Source: CAWCQC01 sp963819905 | GTDB lineage: Bacteria; Actinomycetota; Thermoleophilia; Gaiellales; Gaiellaceae | Length of the DNA: 64,000 bases | Direction: 5' to 3' | NCBI GenBank assembly: GCA_963819905.1 | Contig: CAWFXP010000009.1 | Location: 186,001 to 250,000, forward strand | Shown here: one piece after another, positions 7,878 to 16,024 of the stretch | Numbering within the stretch: the first letter of the stretch is position 1 | Layout: each line of letters begins with the position of its first letter | Made by a program: the position numbers and the translations under genes | The notes under the pieces: generated by a model | What the model was told of the DNA's origin: nothing | Databases searched by the model: none | The model's input: only the letters and a program-made list of their open reading frames with translations

Positions 7878-8795
7878 CTACCCGCCGCCGGTGCCCTTCG
7901 ACGACTCGAGGAAGACCGCGAGCGCGAGCAGCTGCTCCTCGCTGAGCGTCGCGAACGACGGCATCGCCGAGCCGGGCGTGACACAGCTCGGGCACTCGAG
8001 GTGGTCGATCTGCCACTGGACGCCGCGCTCCTTCGTGCCCTCGTCCGTCAGCTCGGGCGCCCCGAGGTTCTGCGAGCCGGCCCCCTGGTAGACATGGCAG
8101 TTGAGACAGCCCGCCTGGGCGAAGAGGGTCGCGCCCTCGTCGACCAGCTGCACCTTCTGGGCGGCGTCGGTGACGCCCGGCACGTCCACCTGGGCGACGT
8201 TCTCCTCGAGCGCGCCCTGGGCGATCCAGTCGTCGACGAGCCCCTCGACCTCGCTGGCCACGAACTCCTTGGCCGTCGCGCCCTTCCACGTGAGAACGGC
8301 CATCGAGGCAATCACGAGGATCGAGGCGATCACGGCGACCGGCCGGTGGGAGAGCCTCCGCTCGCGGCGCCGGTCGATGAACGGGACGGCGAGCAGGAGG
8401 ATGAGACAGATCGTCGGGATGCCGACGGTGCCGAGAAACACGGACTCGGGCCACTTGAAGATCCGCAGGAGGTAGAAGAGGAAGTAGAAGTACCAGTCCG
8501 GCCTCGGGACGAAGGAGATCGTCGCCGGATCGGCCTCCTCCGTGTACCGGGGCCCGAGAAGCCCGGAGTCCCCCGGCTCCTCGCCCGAGGTGAAGTACCA
8601 GATGCAGGCGAGGGCGGCGATGACGGACACGACCACGAGGCTCATCACCGTGTCGTGGAACATCGCGAACGGGAAGAACGGCTTGCCGCGCTCCTTGACG
8701 TCCTGCTTGTAGCGCGCGAACTCTGCCCGGTTCGGGTCGCCCGCCCCGTTGCGCTCGCCGCTCCGCCGGCGCGCGCCGCGCTGGACGGTGCTCAC
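7878..8795 (-). CDS. qcrC: Menaquinol:cytochrome c reductase, subunit IV-cytochrome c fusion (QcrC)
   Basis: 305 aa. The N-terminal part is a subunit IV/PetD-like membrane domain (spans near residues 50-67, 102-112, 120-140 and 152-168) carrying the Qo-site motif PDWY (residues 99-102, in place of PEWY). The C-terminal domain is a class I cytochrome c with C230-x2-C233-H234 and a likely axial Met278 (GSAMPSF). This arrangement is known from Bacillus QcrC and differs from the dihaem QcrC of mycobacteria. The start overlaps the qcrB end by 4 nt. It transfers electrons from menaquinol to a periplasmic or membrane cytochrome c/oxidase. Confidence 0.93.
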   Translation of the reverse strand: MSTVQRGARRRSGERNGAGDPNRAEFARYKQDVKERGKPFFPFAMFHDTVMSLVVVSVIAALACIWYFTSGEEPGDSGLLGPRYTEEADPATISFVPRPDWYFYFLFYLLRIFKWPESVFLGTVGIPTICLILLLAVPFIDRRRERRLSHRPVAVIASILVIASMAVLTWKGATAKEFVASEVEGLVDDWIAQGALEENVAQVDVPGVTDAAQKVQLVDEGATLFAQAGCLNCHVYQGAGSQNLGAPELTDEGTKERGVQWQIDHLECPSCVTPGSAMPSFATLSEEQLLALAVFLESSKGTGGG

Positions 8796-9598
8796 TGCCC
8801 GGGCCTTCCGTCGCCGTTCCCGCGTGGGCGGGGCTGAACGAGACCCCGCTTGCGCGAGTCCGTCTCCGGCCGCTCACGGCCGGCGGCGTGCTTCGACCAC
8901 GGCGGCGAGGTGACGCCGAGGCGCACGACGAGATACAGGTGGAGGCCGATCAGCGCGATCAGCGCCCCGGGTATGAGCAGCATGTGGATCGAGTAGAAGC
9001 GTGCGATCGTCTCGCTCCCGATCTCGTTTCCGCCCCTGAGCACGTCGGCGATGAAGGGGCCGAGGAACGGCGCCGTGCCGTTGATGTTGATGCCGACGAC
9101 CGTGGCCCAGTACGACGTCTGGTCCCACGGCAGCAGGTAGCCGGTGAAGCCCTCGAGCATCCCCAGCGCGAGCAGCCCGACGCCGACGAGCCAGTTCAGC
9201 TCGCGCGGGTACTTGTACGAGCCGAACAGGAAGACCCGGCCCATGTGCAGGAAGAGGAGGATGATGAAGACGCTCGCCCCCCAGCGATGCATGCCGCGGA
9301 CGAGCCAGCCGAGCGTCAGGTCGTTCGTGATCATGTTGATCGACGGCCAGGCGCCTTCGGCGGTCGGCTGGTAGTAGAAGGCCAGGATCACGCCGGTGAT
9401 CGCCTGGACGATGAAGGCGGTCAGCGTCGCCGAGCCGAGCGTCTGCAGCCAGCTGAGATCCGAAGGGACGTTCCGGAAGAGGAAGTAGCGGCCGCCCCCG
9501 ATCAGCCCCGAGCGCTCCTCGAGCCAGTTGACCGGCGCGAGCGCGACCTCCTTCGCGGCCTGTCGCCGAGCGGACTTCTTGGGAGCTACAGAGGCCAC
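8792..9598 (-). CDS. qcrB: Menaquinol:cytochrome c reductase, cytochrome b6 subunit (QcrB)
   Basis: 268 aa, a short b6-type cytochrome b with four membrane spans. Haem b ligands are His104/His205 and His118/His220. The spacing of 14 residues between the second pair is the b6 rather than mitochondrial pattern. It has the GYLLPWDQTSYWA motif. The C-terminus carries an extra charged ~35-residue tail. It forms the quinone-cycling core together with the subunit IV part of QcrC. The order qcrA-qcrB-qcrC is that of Bacillus. Confidence 0.95.
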   Translation of the reverse strand: MASVAPKKSARRQAAKEVALAPVNWLEERSGLIGGGRYFLFRNVPSDLSWLQTLGSATLTAFIVQAITGVILAFYYQPTAEGAWPSINMITNDLTLGWLVRGMHRWGASVFIILLFLHMGRVFLFGSYKYPRELNWLVGVGLLALGMLEGFTGYLLPWDQTSYWATVVGININGTAPFLGPFIADVLRGGNEIGSETIARFYSIHMLLIPGALIALIGLHLYLVVRLGVTSPPWSKHAAGRERPETDSRKRGLVQPRPRGNGDGRPGQ

Positions 9599-9605
9599 GG
9601 TCTCC

Positions 9606-10577
9606 TTACGGGGCGTAGGGGTAGAGCCACGCCTCCGGGCCGTCGACGTGCTCGCCCGGATCGTGGAGCGGGTAGGACTCGATCTGTGCCTCGGCGCCCG
9701 TGCCGTTCACCGTGCCGACGCTGTAGCGGCCGGCCAGGATCAGGCTGCTGTTGTCGATCTTGAAGTAGTAGCGGTCGAGGGAACGCACCGGCGGGCCCGC
9801 CGTCCGGTTGCCCTCGGTGTCGTAGGCGCCGCCGTGGCAGGGACAGCTGAAGCCGGCGGGCGTGACCCCGATCAGCCTGACCGGGCCGGAGCCGGTCTCG
9901 ATCTCCTGCGGCTCGCCGAGCGGCCCGCTCGGCTGCACGGGGCAGCCGAGGTGGACGCAGCTGCTCGACAGGATCGTGAAGCTCGGCACGCTGTTCACGA
10001 ACCCGTTGTTCCGGATGTAGGCCGTGCGCGTGGACACCTTGCCGCCGTCCTCCCACGACTGGAACGTCGTGACGACGAACTCGCCCTCCGGGTAGTTGGA
10101 GAGCGGCCCGACGTCGACGTCTTCGTCGCCCTGGTCGACGAAGGCCGGCGCGATCGCGAAGCCGACCACCGGGATCGTGACGACCGCGCCGATGGCCGCG
10201 CCGATTCCGAGCGTCGAGAGCTCGAGGAACTTGTTGCGCGAATAGCGTTCGGGGTGCTCCTCGAGCAGCTCTTTCTCGGCCCCCGAGTACACGGCCGGGC
10301 CCAGCTCGGCCCCCTCCGTCTGGACGGGGCCGGCGGGCGGCTCCGGCATCGGCCGCCCGCGCATCTCGCGGGTCGACGCGGCGGCCCAGAGGAGCCCGAA
10401 GATGATCGCGACGACCGCGCCGACGCCGACGACGATCCAGTTGAGGACGAGGCCGACGAGCAGCACCGCAACGCCGATTGCGAAGCCGATCGGCAGGATG
10501 CTCGGCGTCGGGACGTGCTGCTGCGAGGGCCCGTCCACGGGCGGCTCCCCGTGCTGCCCCTCGTCCTCTCCTGCCAC
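9606..10577 (-). CDS. qcrA: Rieske iron-sulfur subunit of the bc complex (QcrA)
   Basis: 323 aa. The [2Fe-2S] ligands are C207-x-H209 (CVHLGC) and C245-x2-H248 (CPCHGG), with Cys212 and Cys247 placed for the stabilising disulfide. Two adjacent hydrophobic segments (about 27-65) and a third (about 121-145) precede the Rieske domain. This extended N-terminus with three spans is seen in actinobacterial QcrA rather than the single-span Bacillus form. The start ATG at 10577 has a GGGGAGA Shine-Dalgarno. It is the first gene of the eight-gene operon running to mqnC. Confidence 0.93.
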   Translation of the reverse strand: MAGEDEGQHGEPPVDGPSQQHVPTPSILPIGFAIGVAVLLVGLVLNWIVVGVGAVVAIIFGLLWAAASTREMRGRPMPEPPAGPVQTEGAELGPAVYSGAEKELLEEHPERYSRNKFLELSTLGIGAAIGAVVTIPVVGFAIAPAFVDQGDEDVDVGPLSNYPEGEFVVTTFQSWEDGGKVSTRTAYIRNNGFVNSVPSFTILSSSCVHLGCPVQPSGPLGEPQEIETGSGPVRLIGVTPAGFSCPCHGGAYDTEGNRTAGPPVRSLDRYYFKIDNSSLILAGRYSVGTVNGTGAEAQIESYPLHDPGEHVDGPEAWLYPYAP

Positions 10578-10653
10578 GAAGATCTCCCCTTCTGACGCCG
10601 CTACTGCCGCCGGACCTTACACCGGGTATTGAACGTGCGCAGAGCGGCCCGTG

Positions 10654-12138
10654 TCAACGACGTAACGGTTGGCGCAAGGCGCCGGGAACCCGGCCGTTCT
10701 CCTCTCCCGCAAGCCGGATACCGTACTCCTCCCAGCGGCCGTCCACGAGGCGACGGACCTCCTCGCTCATCACGATCCGCTCGGGCCACGGCCGCGCCCC
10801 CTCGCTCTCCCACGTGTGAGTCGCGTCGATGCCGAGCTTCCCCCCGTAGCAGTGGGAGACCGCCGCATGGTCGAGCTGGTCGAGAGGCCCGTCGGCGAGC
10901 ACGACGTCCCGCTTCGGATCGACGTTCGCGCAGACGTGGAAGAAGACGCTCTCGTAGTCGTGGACGTCCACGAACTCGTCGACGACGACCACGGACTTCG
11001 ACAGGCTCAGCATGCCGAGGCCCCAGATCGCGTGCATCACCTTGCGCGCCTGCCCCGGGAACGCCTTGCGGATCGAGACGATCACGCAGTTGTGGAACGC
11101 CCCCGCCACCGGGAGGTCGTAGTCGACGATCTCGGGCACGGTCATCCGGATGGCCGGCAGGAAGATGCGCTCGGTCGCCTTGCCGAGCCACGCATCCTCG
11201 GCCGGGGGAACGCCGACGACGATGGACGGGTAGATCGCGTCGCGGCGCATCGTCATGCACGTCAGGTGGAAGATCGGGAACGGCTCCTGCGGCGAGTAGT
11301 AGCCCGTGTGGTCGCCGAACGGCCCCTCGATCCCGAGCTCGCCCTTCTCGATGTAGCCCTCGAGGACGATCTCCGCGTGCGCGGGCACCTCGAGGTCGAC
11401 CGTCTTCGCCCGCACGAGCTCGACCGGACGTCCCCGGAGAAAGCCGGCGAGCATGAGCTCGTCGATCGTCTTCGGGAGCGGCGCGCTGGCCGAATAGGCG
11501 GTGATCGGGTCGAGCCCGAGCGCGACTGCGACCTCCAGCCGGTCGCCCATGCCCCGCCAGTCGGCGGCGCCGTCCTTGTGGATCTGCCAGTGCATGAAGG
11601 TCGTGCGCGCGTCGATCTTCTGCATCCGGTACATGCCGACGTTGCGCGTGCCCGTGCGGGGATCGCGCGTGATCACGGCGGGGAGGGTGATGAAGGGTGC
11701 CGGGTCGCCCGGCCAGCAGTGCTGGATCGGCAGGCTGTCGAGATCGGGCTCCATGACGATGTCCTGCGCCGGGCCGCTGCGGACGCTCTTCGGCAGCGAG
11801 TCGGCGAGGCGCTTCAGCTTGCCGAGCCCCTTGACCTTCTCGACCAGCCCCTGGGGCGGCTGCATCTCGATCACCTGCTCGAGCTTCGCCGCCACGTGGT
11901 CGAGCGTCGGCTCGCCGAACGCGAGGCACATGCGCCGTTCGGTGCCGAACTGGTTGACGAGGAGCGGGTGGGGCGAGCCCTTCGGATGCCTGAAGAGGAG
12001 CGCCGGGCCCCCTGCCTTCACGGTCCGGTCGACGATCTCGGTCGCCTCGAGGTAGGGGTCGACCTCCGCCGCGATCTCGACCAGCTCACCCTCACGGCGA
12101 AGCAGGTCGAGCCAGTCGCGCAGGTCGTCGCAGGCCAC
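10654..12138 (-). CDS. UbiD-family prenyl-FMN-dependent decarboxylase
   Basis: 494 aa, full UbiD length. The conserved motif GIEGPFGDHTGYYS, the N-terminal EIVDRTVKAGGPALLF and the C-terminal IDATHTW are present. UbiD enzymes decarboxylate aromatic or unsaturated acids using the prenyl-FMN made by UbiX. With mqn genes and UbiX-MenG next door, the likely substrate is the prenylated 1,4-dihydroxy-6-naphthoate intermediate, which would make it MqnL-like. That is inference from context. The GTG start at 12138 has a leaderless-type hexamer TAGACT 6 nt upstream. The stop is 76 bp before qcrA, so read-through transcription is possible. Confidence 0.88.
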   Translation of the reverse strand: MACDDLRDWLDLLRREGELVEIAAEVDPYLEATEIVDRTVKAGGPALLFRHPKGSPHPLLVNQFGTERRMCLAFGEPTLDHVAAKLEQVIEMQPPQGLVEKVKGLGKLKRLADSLPKSVRSGPAQDIVMEPDLDSLPIQHCWPGDPAPFITLPAVITRDPRTGTRNVGMYRMQKIDARTTFMHWQIHKDGAADWRGMGDRLEVAVALGLDPITAYSASAPLPKTIDELMLAGFLRGRPVELVRAKTVDLEVPAHAEIVLEGYIEKGELGIEGPFGDHTGYYSPQEPFPIFHLTCMTMRRDAIYPSIVVGVPPAEDAWLGKATERIFLPAIRMTVPEIVDYDLPVAGAFHNCVIVSIRKAFPGQARKVMHAIWGLGMLSLSKSVVVVDEFVDVHDYESVFFHVCANVDPKRDVVLADGPLDQLDHAAVSHCYGGKLGIDATHTWESEGARPWPERIVMSEEVRRLVDGRWEEYGIRLAGEENGRVPGALRQPLRR

Positions 12139-12144
12139 GGCCCG

Positions 12145-12150
12145 AGTCTA
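12145..12150 (-). promoter_or_regulatory. Leaderless -10 hexamer TAGACT for ubiD
   Basis: TAGACT ends 6 nt before GTG 12138, with no Shine-Dalgarno between. It would place transcription start at or beside the start codon. Confidence 0.6.
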
Positions 12151-12172
12151 CCCCCGAGCCCCGGACCTTCTT

Positions 12173-12340
12173 CTACTCGCGGGGGCGCCTGCGGTGCGAG
12201 AGGTACTTCGCGAGCTCGCCGAGCGCGACCACGGCGAGGAAGATCAGGCCGACCACGAGCATCGAGAGCACGATGTCCCGACCCTCGACGTCCGGCGGCT
12301 TCTCGGCCGCGAGCACCAGGCTGGCGAGGAGGCCCGTCAT
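12173..12340 (-). CDS. Small single-span membrane protein (55 aa)
   Basis: ATG 12340 to TAG 12173. The sequence has a short N-terminal hydrophobic patch, then a clear transmembrane helix (IVLSMLVVGLIFLAVVAL, residues 23-40) and a basic tail ending SHRRRPRE. It starts 12 nt after the stop of the hypothetical gene at 12353 and is followed by ubiD, so it belongs to the hemB-hemL operon or links it to ubiD. I do not recognise the family. Being next to bc-complex and haem genes, it could be a small respiratory-complex or assembly subunit, but that is a guess. Confidence 0.6.
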   Translation of the reverse strand: MTGLLASLVLAAEKPPDVEGRDIVLSMLVVGLIFLAVVALGELAKYLSHRRRPRE

Positions 12341-12352
12341 CCGTCGGCGATC

Positions 12353-12889
12353 TTACTCCACGCGGGAGGCGTGAGCCGCGAGTGCCTGCTCGAGCGCTCC
12401 GTTTCTGACGCGCACGGCTGCGAGCTCGAGGAGGGGCCGGACGTCGCGGCCGAGGCGAACCGCGTCGCGCGCGTCCACGAGGGCGCCGTTCCCCGAGCCG
12501 AGCGCTGAGGCCGTCGCCGCCCAGACGGGCCCGTCGAGGCGCGCGGCCTCCGTGCCGTCGGCGCGGAGCTGGGTGCAGATCGAGATCAGCTCGGCCAGAT
12601 CGGTGACGGCCCGAACGTCCTCGTGGCGCGCAAGGCGAACGAGACCGTGCGCGTAGAGGTAGTCACCGAGCAGCACCGCGGTATCGCCGTCGGCTGGGCG
12701 GAAGAGGCGCGACGTCCCGTAGTGGAGGAGGTAGCCCTCGTAGATCGTCTCCGTCGCGAGCGCGAAGCGGGGCTCGCCCAGCTCCGAGAACACCGGCTCG
12801 AGCTCCCGCTCGCCCGTGGGGCGCAACGCGGCCTCCCAGAGCGGGCTCTCGGCCGCCGCCTCCGCCGCGATCGTCTCCCAGATCGTCAC
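12353..12889 (-). CDS. Unknown protein, possible small subunit of a prenyl diphosphate synthase
   Basis: 178 aa from GTG 12889, overlapping the hemL stop as GTGA. There is no DDxxD motif. The segment AVLLGDYLYAHGLVRLAR followed by an acidic helix resembles the GDYLFARAF helix of the polyprenyl synthase at 5632, and resembles the LAGDYYS helix of heptaprenyl synthase component I (HepS). It may therefore be a catalytically inactive isoprenoid-synthase-fold subunit. The resemblance is short and by eye; the family should be treated as unassigned. It is co-transcribed with hemB and hemL. Confidence 0.5.
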   Translation of the reverse strand: MTIWETIAAEAAAESPLWEAALRPTGERELEPVFSELGEPRFALATETIYEGYLLHYGTSRLFRPADGDTAVLLGDYLYAHGLVRLARHEDVRAVTDLAELISICTQLRADGTEAARLDGPVWAATASALGSGNGALVDARDAVRLGRDVRPLLELAAVRVRNGALEQALAAHASRVE

Positions 12890-14172
12890 GCGAAGAACTC
12901 CGCGGCTGCTTGCACGGTGCGATCGATCTCGTCGTCGCCGTGCGCGGTCGAGAGGAAGAGCGCCTCGAACTGCGAGGGCGCCAGGTAGACACCCCGCTCG
13001 AGCATGTGACGGAAGAACGCGCCGTAGCGCGTCGTGTCGCTCACCGACGCGTCGTCGAAGCTCCGAACCGGGCCCGCGTGGAAGAAGAGGGTGGCCATGG
13101 CGCCCACGCGCTGGACGCACGCCTCCTCGCCGTCGACCAGCTCGCGCAACCCGCTCTCGAGCCGCGCGCCCCTTCGCTCCAGGTCGGCGTACAGCCCTGC
13201 GTCGCTGGTGCGCCGGAGGGAGACGAGCGCGGCGGCCGTCGCGACCGGGTTTCCCGAAAGCGTCCCCGCCTGGTAGACGTCGCCGCTCGGCGCGAGGCGC
13301 TCCATGACGTCGGCGCGGCCTCCGAACGCGGCCAGGGGCAGTCCGCCCCCGGCGATCTTCCCGAGCACCGTGAGGTCGGGCATGACGCCGTACCGCTCCT
13401 GAGCCCCGCCGCGTGCCACCCGGAAGCCGGTGATCACCTCGTCGAAGACGAGGAGGGCGCCGCTCGCGTCGCAGAGCGCCCGCAGGGCCTCGAGGAAGCC
13501 GGGCTCCGGCGGCACGACGCCCATGTTCCCCGCCACCGGCTCGACGAGCACCGCGGCGAGCCCCTCGCCGTAGCGCTCGACCGCGGCCGCGGCCGCGTCG
13601 ATGTCGTTGTAGCGGCAGATCACCGTGTCGGCCGTCGCGCCGGACGAGACGCCCGGCGTCGAGGGAATACCGAGCGTCGCAAGTCCCGAGCCGGCGCTCG
13701 CGAGCAGAGCGTCGACGTGGCCGTGGTAGCAACCGGCGAACTTCAGCACGCGGTCGCGCCTGGTCGCCCCCCGGGCAAGGCGGATCGCGCTCATCGACGC
13801 CTCGGTTCCGGACGACACGAGCCGCACCATCTCGATCGAGGGGACGGCGGCCACGATCTCTTCCGCCAGCAGGACCTCCCGCTCGGTCGGCGCGCCGAAG
13901 GAGGTTCCCTCCTCGGCGGCTTGCCGCACCGCGGCGACGATCTCGGGGTCGGCGTGACCGTAGAGGAGCGGCCCCCACGAGAGCACCCAGTCGACGTAGC
14001 GGTTGCCGTCCACGTCGACGACGTAGGCTCCTTCGCCGCACGCGACGAAGACCGGCGCGTCGAGACCGACGGCCCGCATCGCGCGGACCGGCGAGTTGAC
14101 CCCGCCCGGTATCAGCTTCCGCGCCGTGCGATAGAGCTCGGCGCTGCGGGTGTCGGAGCCGGTCAGAGCCAT
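12886..14172 (-). CDS. hemL: Glutamate-1-semialdehyde 2,1-aminomutase (HemL)
   Basis: 428 aa from ATG 14172, the usual length; the longer upstream frame overlaps hemB and is rejected. This PLP enzyme converts glutamate-1-semialdehyde to 5-aminolevulinate. Motifs: IPGGVNSPVRA near the N-terminus, SSGTEASMSAIRLAR, LVFDEVITGFR (PLP-ring Asp), LGKIAGGGLPLAAFGG with the Schiff-base Lys. Its start overlaps the hemB stop by 10 nt, so hemB-hemL is translationally coupled. It shows the C5 pathway of haem synthesis is used. Confidence 0.95.
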   Translation of the reverse strand: MALTGSDTRSAELYRTARKLIPGGVNSPVRAMRAVGLDAPVFVACGEGAYVVDVDGNRYVDWVLSWGPLLYGHADPEIVAAVRQAAEEGTSFGAPTEREVLLAEEIVAAVPSIEMVRLVSSGTEASMSAIRLARGATRRDRVLKFAGCYHGHVDALLASAGSGLATLGIPSTPGVSSGATADTVICRYNDIDAAAAAVERYGEGLAAVLVEPVAGNMGVVPPEPGFLEALRALCDASGALLVFDEVITGFRVARGGAQERYGVMPDLTVLGKIAGGGLPLAAFGGRADVMERLAPSGDVYQAGTLSGNPVATAAALVSLRRTSDAGLYADLERRGARLESGLRELVDGEEACVQRVGAMATLFFHAGPVRSFDDASVSDTTRYGAFFRHMLERGVYLAPSQFEALFLSTAHGDDEIDRTVQAAAEFFA

Positions 14173-15144
14173 CCGGCGACGTCCTTGGCCCAGTAGGTCA
14201 CGACGATGTCCGCGCCGGCGCGCTTGATGGCGGTCAGGCTCTCGAGCACGGCGCGCTGCTCCTCGAGCCAGCCCTGCGCGGCGGCCGTCTTCAGCATCGC
14301 GTACTCGCCGCTGACGCTGTACGCGGCGAGGGGGACGTCGAAGCGGGCTCGCGCCGCCGCGATCACGTCGAGGTAGGGGAGCGCCGGCTTGACCATGATC
14401 ACGTCCGCGCCCTCCTCGAGGTCGAGCGCGCACTCGCGCATCGCCTCGCGCACGTTCGGCGGATCCATCTGGTAGCTGCGGCGGTCACCGAACGCGGGCG
14501 TCGACTCCGCGACCTCACGGAACGGCCCGTAGAAGGCCGACGCGTACTTGGCCGAGTAGGCGACGATCGGCACGGTCTCGAAGCCCCTCACCGTCCAGCG
14601 CGCCGCGGATCGCGGCCACCCGCCCGTCCATCATGTCGCTCGGGGCGACCACGTCGGCGCCGGCCTCGACGTGTGAGACGGCCGTGCGTGCGAGCAGCTC
14701 GAGCGAGAGGTCGTTCAGGATCTCGCCGTCCTGGACGAGGCCGCAATGGCCGTGCGAGGTGTATTCGCAGAGGCACACGTCGGTCATCAGAAGAAGCTCG
14801 GGAACGCGCTCCCGCACGGCCCGCAGCGCGCGCTGGACGATCCCGTCCTCGGCGTAGGCCTCGCTCGCCACGTCGTCCTTCTCCTCCGGGATCCCGAAGA
14901 GAAGGACTGCCTTCACCCCGGCCGCCGCCGCCTCTTCCGCCTCGTCGCAGAGACGGTCGATCGAGCGCCTGGCGATGCCCGGAAGCCCTTCGAGCGGCTC
15001 GCTGACGCCGTCCCCCGGGCAGACGAACAGGGGATAGACGAGGTCGCCCGGGTCGAGGCGCGTCTCCCGGACGAGCTCGCGAAGGGTGTCGGTTCTGCGG
15101 AGACGCCGGAGCCGGGTCGCGGGAAACGAGGCCACGACCTCCAT
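14163..15144 (-). CDS. hemB: Porphobilinogen synthase (HemB), frameshifted
   Basis: The two halves lie in different frames. From 15144 the protein reads MEVVASFPATRLRRLRRTDT through the zinc site DVCLCEYTSHGHCG (three Cys) to VAAIRGALDGEG. After the CCCC run at 14584-14587 (GGGG on the coding strand) it continues as FETVPIVAYSAKYASAFYGP. Removing one G restores DGEGFETVPIVAYSAKY and a ~326-aa enzyme. The catalytic Lys residues (YSAKYAS and MVKPALPYLD) are both present, so everything but the frame is intact. HemB condenses two 5-aminolevulinate molecules. A sequencing indel is more likely than a true pseudogene, because the gene is essential. Confidence 0.9.
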
Positions 15145-15221
15145 CTTTCCAGCTGCGACCTGCCCGGTGCGGGCTGACCGAATCCCCGTGCGAGCGTCTG
15201 GCAGCCCTCTGATGCGTTCGC

Positions 15222-15227
15222 TACCGT
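15222..15227 (+). promoter_or_regulatory. Leaderless -10 hexamer TACCGT for the M23-like gene
   Basis: TACCGT ends 6 nt before ATG 15234; no Shine-Dalgarno is present. Confidence 0.5.
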
Positions 15228-15233
15228 GGCCCG

Positions 15234-16016
15234 ATGGCCCGGCCCCAGGCCTCTTCCGGCTTTCCGGCGCACGCGCCGGTTCGCCCGCGCCCGAGAGGCC
15301 GCTCGCGTTGGATCCGCCGGCTCGTCCTGGCGGCGATCGCGCTCGCGTTCGCGATTCCGATCCTCGTCCTCGTCTTCGACTCGGCCGACACCACGACGCC
15401 AGTCCCCGTTCCCCAGTCGGATCGGCTGCTGCCGGCCGGCCCTCCGCAGCCTCAGGTGATCGCCTTCCAGGGAGCCCTTCGCCTCTTCCTCCCCATCTCG
15501 GAGAGCCGCGTGACCGCCGTCGGCTACCAGCGCGTCGGCGACGGCGTGCTGGCGCTCGACCCGGTCGGCACCCAGGCGAACGCGGGCGTCTTCACCCGCT
15601 TGTTGCGACGTCTCGTGGGGGAGGACCAGCCGGGGATCAGGTACTACTTGCTCGGCGGCACGGCGGGGGCCGAGACGGGCGGCCTCGACGTAGGCGCCGC
15701 GGCCGGCACGGACGTCTACGCGCCGGTCGACGGGACCGTCATCGCCATGTCGGATCACATCCTGAGCGGCCGGCCCTACGGCGTTCGCATCGACCTCCAG
15801 CCTTCCGGCAGCCCGGGGCTCGTCGTCTCGATGACCAACCTCGACCCCGACGAGGCGCTGACGGTCGGCTCGACCGTCGCCGCGGCGCGGACGAAGGTCG
15901 GCACCGTCGCGGACTTGTCCCAGGTCGAGTCGTCTGCGCTCGCCCGCTACACGCAGGACTCGGGACAGCACGTCCAGATCGAGGTTCGGCCCGCGTCCAA
16001 CCTCAGCCTGCCCTGA
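15234..16016 (+). CDS. Membrane-anchored M23 (LytM)-fold protein, probably non-catalytic
   Basis: 260 aa. A basic N-terminus and one transmembrane helix (about residues 29-48) are followed by an extracytoplasmic region. Residues 150-175 (GGLDVGAAAGTDVYAPVDGTVIAM) are the M23/LytM core, and the final strand is HVQIEV near the C-terminus. M23 peptidases bind zinc by a His and Asp near GxDxxxxxGTPV plus a terminal HxH. Here the first His is missing and HxH is H-V-Q, so only part of the site remains. It probably binds or regulates at the cell wall (degenerate LytM factor) rather than cutting peptidoglycan. Confidence 0.75.
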   Translation: MARPQASSGFPAHAPVRPRPRGRSRWIRRLVLAAIALAFAIPILVLVFDSADTTTPVPVPQSDRLLPAGPPQPQVIAFQGALRLFLPISESRVTAVGYQRVGDGVLALDPVGTQANAGVFTRLLRRLVGEDQPGIRYYLLGGTAGAETGGLDVGAAAGTDVYAPVDGTVIAMSDHILSGRPYGVRIDLQPSGSPGLVVSMTNLDPDEALTVGSTVAAARTKVGTVADLSQVESSALARYTQDSGQHVQIEVRPASNLSLP

Positions 16017-16024
16017 GCAGCGGC

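Noticed and set aside
6537..8837. 766-codon open frame antisense to menG, UbiX and qcrC
   Set aside because: Arg/Gly/Ala-rich composition typical of antisense GC-rich shadow; opposite strand encodes recognised proteins.
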